Of a DNA stretch of 64,000 nucleotides, positions 27,701 through 39,700 are shown piece by piece. Position numbers and translations under genes: made by a program. The stretch lies in contig JAUPFP010000017.1 in the NCBI GenBank assembly GCA_036925085.1, positions 902,501 through 966,500 on the forward strand. Reading direction: 5' to 3'. Source of the DNA: Brachycybe producta (lineage: Eukaryota; Arthropoda; Diplopoda; Playtdesmida; Andrognathidae). Under the pieces are notes generated by a model. That model had not been told where the DNA came from and ran no database searches. It saw nothing but the letters and a program-made list of their open reading frames with translations. The number at the start of each line of letters is the position of its first letter. Position 1 is the stretch's first letter.

Positions 27701-30700
27701 TTCATCAGTCGAGCCAGCCGTCAACATTAGGTGAACTTTAGGTGGTCGCCTGGGGTGCAGAAGTCCCAGGAGCACATTTTAAGGAAGTGTAATTTTTTTA
27801 TATAAAGTGAACGATTACTAATTTTAATTCTTACTAAAAATTGATTAGGCCAATAATAATTATAAATAATTGGCCTTAAATGCTGTTATTCCTTTTTTGT
27901 CTGTCGTTTTTGCACCCTTTTATTTTTATTTTACCGCGTGCTGAGCATATAATGGATGGACAGGTGAATGGGTGGGAATAGGTAAGCTTGTTGGTAGGCA
28001 GGGAGATGGATGAGTTGACGGATGTATGGTACAGTATACAACCGAGTCGCAAATTTTAAGTATCGCATAGGGTGTGGAGGCGCATATTTTAAACCTTGCC
28101 TAGGGCGCATTTTCTCTTTGGATGTACATCGCAGTTGATGCATCTGCAGTGAAAGGTGTAAATAGTGTTTTCATCTTCATTTCATTCCAAGTGAACATTC
28201 AAAGTGAAAAGTAGTGAGTGAAACGTCAGTGACAAGTGTAAACTAGTAGTTCAGTAAAAATCTGTGCATCCAGTGAGAAGTGAACAGCCACCCAGATAAC
28301 ATTGTTTTGTTTTAAAACTATTTTGTGTTGTGAATTCAACCATGGCAAGGTGTAAATTGCTTCACCTTTTGTCTTGCACCTTCACCGGCAGGTGATTCAT
28401 CCTCGATGTACATCCAAAGTAAAAAAGTTTAAATTCGCCCTTAGAGTCATTTTCTTTTTAAACAGTGTGTGGTTACGTTTATAAGGTGGTTTTACATTTC
28501 AAACAACCCTCGAACTCTTGATTGTTCTGTTTTTCAGATGCGAAATGAAGGGAAATTTGAATGTGTTTTAGAAACTAGAAGTGCAACAGAATCACTTAAA
28601 GATTTTTAAAATATTTAAAATATTTAAAATTATATTTAAAATATTAAAATATTTCAAAGATTAAAGATATTTTCATGTTGATAGCTCTCAAAATAAACTT
28701 TGTATATCAGTTGAAAATGACTTGAGTTTTAAGCATACGATGCTTAGCAGACAATATTTTTTTTGTGTGTAAAAAGTTTATTTTGAAAGATATAAACATG
28801 AAGATACTCTTCAGTGATTGAGCAATTATTTTAGTTTTTAAAACACTTTCTAGCTTCTCTTAATTTTATTCCTGAAGGACAGAATATAATCGTAGTTCAA
28901 AAATCAGCTGTTTATAAACCAACTTAATACTAAGGTGACACCAGTGTTGGGGAGTATTTAAAATACTATTTTAAATACTTCTTTTGTATTTAGTATTTGT
29001 ATTTGAAATACGTCCATTAAATAATGTATTTGTATTTTGAAATTACTTTTTATTTATAGTATTTTAGTATTTTAATTACTAAAAATTACTATTTAAAAAA
29101 ATTGTTACTTTCAAAAGATTTTTTTTTACTTTGGCAAAACTTTGACAAAGTTAAATTGGCACTGCCTTCATTACATTGAAGAAAAACGAATGTTAGACAT
29201 CCAAGTATATTGCACCAGTTTCCAAGCATCAAGGCTGACTTCATGAAGTTGAACGCAGCTTAAGTTGCATTCCCCCTGTTCAAAGGATTGTTCTCAAATG
29301 CCGCTTTGACAGCAATTCCAAGAAGGAATAGATTAAGTGACAAATGCTTCCAACAGTTATTACTCCTCAATACATATAAGATGAAGTAAATATTTTAGTA
29401 TTTTAAATAAAAGTAAAACTTTGTATTTTGTATTTTAATTTAAATACATTTCCATGAAACTATTTTGTATTTTATTTAAAATACTTTTTAAAAGTATTTT
29501 CCCAAACACTGCAGTAAGGTCCTTACGAGAAAATAAAATATTAAGAACTACGTCATTGATTCGTGCTTTTCAAGTGTAAGTAATTAACAGAAGAGCAGCA
29601 AAGTACAGAACTAAATAAGTAGTGATACACAACCGATCACATTTTCAATTTCTTGCAAGATCTATAGAAGTGTACGCAAAAGTGCGTAAATAATGTTCAC
29701 AACACTTTCTTAAGAATGAGTTTTTTCTCTTCAGTAATAGAATGTATTACTGTTTTTTTCTTCAAACTGCAATATAAACTTAATCTTATAAGTTGTAATA
29801 GTGAAAATTATTTTATGCACTTCTCATGTTTAACTAATTTGTGAGTTTTAATTAATTAATTGATTTTGTGTTTCTGTAGTGAAGCCAAAAATTTTGAAGT
29901 TTGAAAATATAACTGTGGCCAGTGGTGTAAAGGGTAGGTTGTCGTGCGACGTTCACGCCGAATCACAGGCTACGGTCGAGTTTGTCAACATGGGCACTCA
30001 TACCTCGTACATGTATCAAGAGGATGATACCTACGCCGAGGTGAAATTTGCTCCCAGAAGTTATTCGTCTTCCCGTTTCACTTTCATGAACATTAGTTGC
30101 TATAGTTCTGTTTTTTTTTTTCTGTTTTTTTTCCTCTTCAGGAGCGTGTTCACGTTTCTGTTAGCGGACGGTCGACTACAGATAGCAATAGCAATGCACA
30201 CGAAAAAGTGTACACTTTGGAGTTTTCTTCTGTAGAGCGTATGGACGATGGACTTTATCAGTGCACTGCTAGTAATAAAGGCGGCTCTGTTTCTGCTGTT
30301 GGACATTTACAAGTGGAATGTAAGTTATACATTGATTCTGAATCTCATTGGTAACATCCACACAAAGATTCACTGCAATAAATTAGGGAAATATTGGTGT
30401 GAATTTTGCACAATGTTTTGTAAAAGAAAAACGAAAATGGACTTTTCTGCAAGAAGCAGGTGCCAGTTATGCAAGAAAATGTTTACCCTAGAAATCACGA
30501 TTTATTATTGCAGGGAATAACGCGACGAAGCTTTGTGAAATTACAGATGTGATCGCCAGTTAATTTTTTTTTTTTCATTATAGTTTTTTACTCATAGTAA
30601 TAGCTTTTTTTCGGGAAGATGATTATGAAAAATGTGGATTGTTTTCAAAACTATAGTGGTTGAAGAATTATGCTAAAAGTTTTTTTTTTCTTCAAAAATA

Positions 30701-33700
30701 AGCCCCAGTTTACATTACATTCATAAAACGTTTATTTTGAAAGATATCATCAAGAAAAAATCTGAAAAATCTTTTCGCAACATCACCAACTGTTCTTGTT
30801 TCTTAAACACTTTTGAGTTTTTTTTTTATCGTAATGTTTATTTTTAAAAAAGTTTACCTAATAACCCTAATTTTTCTTAAAACTGCGGGGAGAGGGATGG
30901 GAATTTCAACTGTCGAGCCACATTAACAGTGGCGCTAAATAATCTACAAACTAAATAAGCGCTATTTGGAACATATGGCAATCCGAATAAGCCCCAAATT
31001 GAACAAACACCAAACTGAGTAAGCGTCACGTAAACGTGAAACTGAACTAGCGCCGATTTCAACACACGCCAGCATGAACAAGCGCCAATTGGAACAAATG
31101 CCAAACCAGTGGCGTAGCTAGGCTTGGTTGCGCCCCCCCCCCTCCGTGCAAAACTTTGCGCCCCCCCCGGGCTGCTTAAAACGTTGCGCTCCCTTTAAAT
31201 CCCCCTCCACTTAGCCTCATACTGGGGGGAAGGTGCTATTTTGAAGAATGGCGATCAGTAGTAACAGTCGGAATGTTAGGTTTAGTAAAATGAAGCTTGT
31301 TGCAGGGGGCCGTTCCTCACATTGAACAAATTACGGAACAGTCGGAACAGTGGACTAATTTAATTTAATAATTCTTAAAAAAATTCTTAATTTTACTAAA
31401 CCAAAAAAAATGTCTATGCACAATAAACGAAATGAAATTCGATTTATTTTCGAAAATAACTGAATAAATTAAGCGAGTGATTCGGAATCACTTGCTTAAT
31501 TTATTCAATTATTTTTGAAAATACATCGACTTTCATATCGTTTTTTGCGCCCCCAAACCTCCTGCTCCCCCCGCCCGCGCAGTTGCGGGTCGGGCGGGTC
31601 CCTAGCTAAGCCGCTGTGCCAAACTGAATAAAAGCCAACAATTTGTTTGTTATTCAGTTTGATGTTTGTTCAGTTTGGTCTCCTTAACTTGTTTATTAAA
31701 AATACAATGACACTCTTGTTGCAGATGCGCCCGAATTTACAACGACGCAAGTGACCGAATGGTCTTGGATCGAAAACCCAGTGAATCTTTCATGTTCAGC
31801 AACTGCAATTCCGAATGCAACAATTACGTGGTTATTTAGCGGTAATGAGGTTACCAACAATCAAAATGTGAAAGTTTACGAGTCTGACCAAACTAGTGTT
31901 CTTTCTGTAAGTAAACGTTCTGTTGCGATAATGAAAAAGAAGGCTAATTTACGTTTTGTTTGCTAGATCTATCCCGTCGATATCAGTTTGTTTGGGCCAT
32001 ATGTATGCAGAGCCTCTAACAAACTCGGTGACAGAGACATGACAATCGAATTAAGCTTAGCACGTGCTCCTGGTGCGATCAAGCAAGTGGTTTTAAAAGC
32101 CACTGCAACGACTATGATATTTAATTTCATCGGTCCCGACGAGGTGGAAGGTTTTCCCGTTACGCACTTTGCTGTCGAATACCAAGAAGAGGATGGTGGA
32201 GTCCAAAAGCGAAGAATCTGGGATGTTGGAACGCCATACTTGCTTGAAAAATTGCAACCACAAAAGCAATACACTTTTCGACTGGCTGCCGTTAATAAAG
32301 TGGGTGAAGGAGTTTGGTATACTCATGAGCCATTTTCAATGCCAGCAAAGGCTTCACCGGAGGAACCTCCGATAACGTCGGCTAAAGAAGATGTCGTTAC
32401 TCAAAGTCAATATTCCGATAGGTAACAGGTTATTTGTTTGTGTATACCGAGTGTGGCTCGAAACAGACTCGTCACTTTTTAGACAGCCACCTTGTAGGTT
32501 CTTTTAGTTATTGAACATTATATTTAAAATACTTTGTGTCAAATTTGGTGAGGTGTTGCCTGTTCTGTATTAGCGCAGCTATAGACAATGCTAAAAAACG
32601 AGGCATGCGCAAGTTAAAATTGTTATAAGTCAGTATTTGAATAGTGCAACACAGTTTGCATTAAAACAATTTTTGAGTATGTCATGTGCATCTGTTCAAA
32701 ATGAAATGCTTTTCGTTTTGCAGTCACTTGAGTTGTTAGATTTTGCCAATTCAGTTCAATTCAACTCGGTACACCTGCAAGCAGCTCTAGAGCCATGTAG
32801 AACGAGGGAAAATTCTCAATCATAAGCGGTTGTAATTTACACGGTTTAGACCTTTTTCGGGGTTTTAGACATCGTCAATTTCGATTTGAGAGAATGTCAT
32901 AGTGTAAATACATTTGGAACGAATATATGCATCAGTCCTAACTCTTATTTCTTTAAGAAGCATTGAGTGACTGTGTGTACTTAAACGGGGGTTTCTAGTA
33001 AGAATTCCATCTAACAATGATTTGTTCTCTGTCGATAGGAAACGTTCAAGAAAAGCAAGGCTTACCTCAGCTCTACGGTTTGCTAGTAATTCTCACTGAA
33101 TTTTATCTAGCATGTGGGTTAATTACACTTTCGGAATACATGTATTTAGTTACCGTTAACAAACCTTGCAGCTGTAACAAATAGAGCCTCTTCTTACGGG
33201 ATCAGGGTTGGATTTCTTTTTTTAATTCGAATTCCATCTGAATCTCCTGAGAAGAAGTTGCAATCGTTACCTTTATATGATCCTTAGTGCCAGGGATCGT
33301 TCTCTGGTATTCCTGTTTCTTACAGATTTAAAAAGAGAGAAATAAACTTGGCGAAAGACAAATAGTAATTCACTTGTTATACTATTTAATGCACTCTCAA
33401 CTATAAACTACATAAATGGTTTTAGATGCGACGTTGCGATGTCGACAGGCCCAAGATATGTGAACTAAGATTTTGTGAGTAAGTGAATGGACCTCGAATT
33501 ACTTGAGACACACAAACCTTTATACCTTGGGCGGTCGGTGCACTCAACGCCCAAGGGATGCGGCCTCAAATGGTATCCATCCACATCCTCATGAGACAAA
33601 CAGGATATTAATTTGACCTATCTGTCTCATTGACCTCAAAGAAGGGGAGGGATAGAGGGGAAATGGGGGCCAAAGCCCCCAATGTTAGCATTAACACCAA

Positions 33701-36700
33701 ATGGTGAACTGCAGAGTGTTACACGGCCCTTCGCTGTACCTTTTGTATTTCATGTAATAGATTAACTCGAAAAGGATCCCAAATTGGTGAACGGGCAGAA
33801 CAATATTCTAATAGTGGTCTTTGTAAAAACTAAATGTTACACAAAGTTTCTTTACTGGCCGTGCTCAATGTAGCTATAATTGAACGTCAAATGTGGTTGT
33901 CGACAAAGTGGCACGTTGGTTCTGAGCCACATGGTTATTATATTATAGTAGCATCTAATATTTTTTTGTTTTTCTCCAAGGTTTGAACTCACTTGGGACA
34001 TCCCAGCTGATAACGGTGAACCAATTCTAGCGTTCTTAATTAATTATGCCGAGGTAAGAATGTTGGTGAAATAAGACATTAGTTTAAGACTTTCTGAGCG
34101 TGACCTTTTATATAAATGGGAACATCCTCGTGGGTTGCACGCTTTTAGTTTCGAATCGACCCTACGTTATAGTACCCCGCTGTGAATAAGCGATTGAATG
34201 TGACTTGTGGTTTTAGGTTCAGTTAGGTTTGCCTATGTGACATTTCAAATAAAAGATTTCATTTCCACGTGAATCTTTTTTTGATTGACACATGTGCCAC
34301 GTCGCAACTGATCTCAAGGCTAATAAAGCAAAGGTTAGGCACGCAGCACGTTCGCGCTATATGACAAAACGCGTCAATCGAGTCATTTTTTTTCTTCATT
34401 CTGACAACATAAGAATCGATCTCGTGACCTAGCACTACTGAGGCAGGGATGTAAGCACTCGGTTACAAGAACTGCTTTTGTGTAGCTGGATATCTTAACA
34501 TAGCGTCGATGCGAAACTATCACTTGCTTGTGAACAGTGTTTTTGTTTAATTTATTTATTATCATATGTTTTACTTTTCAAGATAACAAATGTTAGTGGA
34601 AAATTAGCCTCAGAATGGATATCTGAAAAAATACCACATCCGGGGCAAACGTCTTACATGATTACAGGCCTCAAACCAGACACACGTTATAAAATTGAGA
34701 TGAGAGCAATGAACAGTATCGGCAACAGTCTGCCACGTCTTGCCTTCATTCAAACGGCAAAAGGTACTCCTCTCTTTTCACTGTTTTGCTCCTGAATTGT
34801 ATTTTGTTGTCGTGTGTAGTTCTTTATCTGCTTTGTTTAATGCCTGCAAGTTAATAGTTATTAATTTTTGACTGCTTTGTTTTGTTTTGTTTTTTGCTGG
34901 CCAAACACCTATTAGCATTTTTATTTTTATTTATACTTGTTTTAAAATGTTTTTTCTAATTTTATTTTTTCTTACATTAGATCCCAACTATGTTAGTATT
35001 TCAAAGGTGGAAAATAGAATCACTCCTTTAGGTTTTTATTCATTTTTTTAAAATTACATATTTAATAAGCATGTGTTTTTTTTTTGCGTTTTTTTATTTA
35101 AATTTTTCACCTTTTAACTTCATGCGTTCTAAAAGCGCGTCCACACTATTCTGATCGGCTTAAATTGGCATTGCCGCTCGCCAAAGCCGATCAGCTTTGT
35201 TGAAAATACTTTGACGTCCACACTACTGGGTGGGTATCGGTTCGGACTCAGCTCGGCATCTGTTGGTGAGACCGACGTCGTTCGGTTTTGATTCGGCAGG
35301 CCGATCGGCCTGTCGGCAATGCCCACTGACATGTCCCCACCTATTCCACAATACCGAGTGGCAACGTTAATTTAAAGCCAATCTGCATAGTGTGGACGCA
35401 CCTTTAGAAATTAAATTAAATGTGTTTATTTTTTATTTTAAAAATAATTTCTAAACGGTGGTTTACTAGCTTTTTATGTGTACCTCTTAAAATTCAGCTG
35501 ATAATTTTTAAGAAATGTTCAAAATAACTTATATGACTTAAATATTTTGATCAATTCCCCTATTGTGAACAAGGGTTGACACTCAGCCTGAAAAACTGGA
35601 GATTTTCAAAAAAGTCATGTACATTTCAAGAAATTTAGCAAAAAAAAATCCAGTGACTCAAAAATCGAGCAAAAATCGAAATTTTTTTACACGCCATTAA
35701 AAGGAGGGCCAAACGGGGTCCAGAAGTCTCAAAAAGCTTGAAAAAGGGCAAAGATTCAAGACTTTTCAAAATTTGGAAAAAAAGTAGGTCAAAAGCCCAA
35801 GACTGTGGCTTTTTTCAAAAAACGGCCAAAAGTCGAAAAATATTTAAATGATCTAAAAGCCCTAAAAATGCCTCAGGAGCGCTCAATTGGTCTCAGAAGT
35901 CCACAAAACTTTCGAAACGCACAAGGATTCAAGAATTTTTAAAATTCGGAAAAATGGGTGAAAAGCCAAGACTTGGTTTTTTTCAAAAAACGGCCAAAAA
36001 TCGAACAGGGGAAAATGTATACATGACATTATTATTACAATGCAAACACTTTTTTTGAAAAAACTTAGAAAGTATTCAACTTTAATAAAGAAAACCTTCA
36101 AAAGTCGGGGAATTTCAGAAATGGAAATTGGTGGCAACCATGCGAATATTTACTCTCATGTGCTGATAATGATTCTATGGAACATTTATTTAGATATGTG
36201 TGGATGTGGAGGTTAGCAAAGTTTCGATTTAGTTTGGTTTCTGATACTTAGTGAAAGGTTACCCTTACGTGTGTCCTGAACTTTTTATTGTATGTAAAGT
36301 CTCAGGATGTGACATGATTAGGACGAATTAAATGTGCAGGGCACACACAAATTAATTCCATCTCCTCTATCCCCCACCTCTAGAAAATAAAAAATTGGCT
36401 GACGTTTCGATTACAATCATAATCATATTAATCTTCTAGGCTCTAAGGATTGTAATCGAACCGTCAGCCATTTTTTTTTATTTTTAATAATATTTCATAT
36501 GAAAAAAATTAAATATTGAATGGTTTTGTGATTCTTAAAATAAAATTAAGAAGGATTTGCTATGACTATTCAAAAAAATTAATCATTACCGCTTTAGTTT
36601 TCATAAAGTTTTTTTCTTTAAAAGTTATTTTGCAACTCCTAATAATGTTGTACAAAATTGGATTTTGATGGTATACATAAAAAGTGAGCGAGTGAACCAC

Positions 36701-39700
36701 TGATGAAGGTTAAAATGAAAATAAACATTTTGCAAGTTACATTTTATGACATTTATTAACTTTGTTTTGTGGTTTATATTGTCTTTGCATGCCTAAATTA
36801 AAACTCCACTCACAATGTAGTCCTTATGTTGTATAAATTTTGATTTTAAATTAGTCTTTTAACATTAATTATTGCTAAACTTTTGGAATTACCAGTAAAT
36901 CAAAATGCTAATTGATTTTCTTTTGAACCGATTTTCATACAGATGACTCGAGCGAGCCGCAAGCGAATGTGGCCGGCATGTCTCTCGGCATAATAATTGC
37001 TATTGCAGTTATCATCTTTGTTGTCATCTTAATAATAATCGACATTAGCTGCTATGTTGCAAATAGTTGTGGAGTTTTTATGTTTCTGTGTGTCCACGTT
37101 TGCAAGAAGCAGCCATCGAGCGAGAAGGTAAAAGAGGCAGCGATGGAAGAAGGAGGTGGAAAACTTAAGGATAAGTGAGTAAATTTACTGTGTTTTTTGT
37201 TTTTTTTAAAGGTCTTGTATAATTTGTTTTCCTTGCTCAAGTAAAACAAAATTTAAAAGTTGGATGTTTCTGAAGGGTTTTAATTAGAGGTGGGACGAAT
37301 CCTAGATTTTCTCGAATCCGATTCCTAAAAGGTTCTCGAATCTCTTGAATCCTTCATATAAGAATCCTGTGTTATTCATTAAGAAGATACAAATAAATGA
37401 CATAATATTAAATATTAAATTATTAATAATAAACAGTGTGGCACTCAGGGTCGCCACAAGGTGGTGATATTGGTGATCCCGGTTGCAACAATCGCCGGGT
37501 TTTTTGTTAGTGAAACGTCAATAGAGTTAAAACTAATTTTACCTAAGTTTTTAACAGTATTTTTATGTTAGGATTCGAAAGATTCGAAATGTGAATGGCC
37601 CGTCCCTACTTAAAAGTATTCAATAATTTGTGACAAAATTTTCAAATACGAAAAAATAGTCCATTAAGGTTTTTTTCCCAAAAAGAAAACATTCTTAAGG
37701 TGGCTGAATAGAAATTTATTTTTGTTTTTCTTCTCCAGGATGGCACTATGGCAGTCGCTAATGCTAAGCTCCTTAGACGTTTTTGTAAAATTTGGACGCA
37801 AAAACGTCAAGTAAACTTTTTTTTAGAAACAAGATTACAAAATGATTCAAATTGTTGTTGTTTTTTTCGATGGTTAGTATCTTATGCTCTAAAAATAAAC
37901 ATTTTATAGCAGTTTTAAAGTAACACGTTTTTTTGTTTATTCACTGACATTTTATAAAATAACTATTTTCGCCTTTTTCAAATTGTCATAAAAAGTTTAT
38001 TTTTGTAGTTTATTTTAGTATTATAACTATTCTAGTTTATGAAACACTTTGAATTTTTTTTGTAATGTTTCTCCTAAATAAACGTTCGCTTTAAAAACAT
38101 ATTTCTTTGCTCTTCTCAAAACTGCATGTGGGTGGAAGAGACTTCTTATAGAACATAATAGTCACTGCTGTGGCGTCATCCGGAAAAGTGGGGGGGGGGG
38201 AACATAAAATAAATAACTATTCAGCTACCTGAAAAAGTGTTAAATGTTTTTGATCTTTTTGTTTGCGTGTATGTCGTCTGTTTAAAAAAGAAGCTTTTTT
38301 TTATTATACATCATGTGAATCATTGCCTGGTCTTTTAACTGCACTTTTCTAACAATTTGATCACCATTAAGCGGTGATCACACTGGCTAGTTCGCTTGCA
38401 AAAAATAAGTCAAATATTGCTGTCAGATTGACAGATGGCAGAGTTTCTTGCAAAGAAAAAACAAAGATGAGCGTTTTCTTTGTAAAGGTGCAAATACACA
38501 AGCAATAATCTTGCGACATTTATTTCTAGAGTAACTTGCTGAAGTGTTTCCACTGACATGCAATTTTCTTTGCAAGTGTTTTCAGCAATATTTCCAGACA
38601 TCGAATGTCTGGCCAGCTTGTGCAACATATGTCAGAATAGTTTAGTTTACACATGAGGTACAGGCAGGTTGGACGTTGTTATCTACTGTTGTAGACATCA
38701 ATTTTCAAAAATTCATATTGTGCCACCATGTGTGTTGCAATGCTTTTGTTAAGAAAAAGAAAAACAAAAGGGAAAATTTCGGTTAGGGATTGGATGGGAC
38801 AACGAAGCAAACTGGGAACTTGTTCAACATACTCGCACAAGAAACCGTTTTTTTGTTTCTAGTTGTTTTTGTCTGGTTAGTTTGGTATATTTAGTTTGTT
38901 TCGTTGTTCGCAAATTCAAAATTTTATTCATTCGTTCGTTCATTTTTTTCTGCTTCAAGATATTATTTATTTATTGGTTATTTATAAAAAAATATTAAAA
39001 CAACTAAAGACGAAAAAACTTAATTGGGAGAGTTTGTTGATCAAAAACAACTAGAGACTATGGGAGTATGTCGACAGAAATTTCAACCAGTCTGAAAATC
39101 AGTTTCTATGTCCAGAGAGGGGCTGAGAAAGTGTTTTACACGGAAGTGATTCACATATTGATGAGAGAGAATCTATCAAGTTATGTCAACTGGCTAAGTT
39201 GTTCTCAGAAGTCTTTACATTGGTTTTGATATCAGTTTGTGCAAAATATGTCGCAAGTGTATTGCTGGTGTACACCAGTCTTAAGACCTTAAGACGGTGT
39301 GCAAGATTATTATGACATTGGCCATTGGGTGTTTCCATTTAAAATCAACACAAAAAGTAGCCATTTTCAACGTGAACATCTCCTATTTGGCCCAAATTTG
39401 ATACACATAATAAGGACCATATAAAACTGTTATGTATCACATTTTAGCCTACTAACCGCTGTGGTTTTTAAGATAAGACTGTTTGAACTTTGCAACAAAC
39501 CTCAAAATTTGGCTTGGCGCGGTTCAGTAATTTTCAGATATCTCCTGTTATATGCTAGTCCAACAGTTTGATTCTACCTAGCATATAACAAGAGATATTT
39601 GAAAATCACTGAACCGCCCTGGGCCAAATTTTGAGGTTTTTCGCAAAGTTGAAACAGTCATATCTTAAAAACTACAGAAGTTAACAGGCTAAAATTTCAT

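Larger units (their letters stand above)
27387..29879 (+). other. Fas2: Fas2 intron 6 with two MITE-like insertions
   Basis: Between Ig3 and Ig4. Nothing coding is seen. It holds an AAGGTGG-like element (about 28481-28930) and a hAT-like AT-rich element (28942-29511). 27540-28160 contains sequence of unknown type with repeated GGCGCA-like motifs. Confidence 0.7.
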
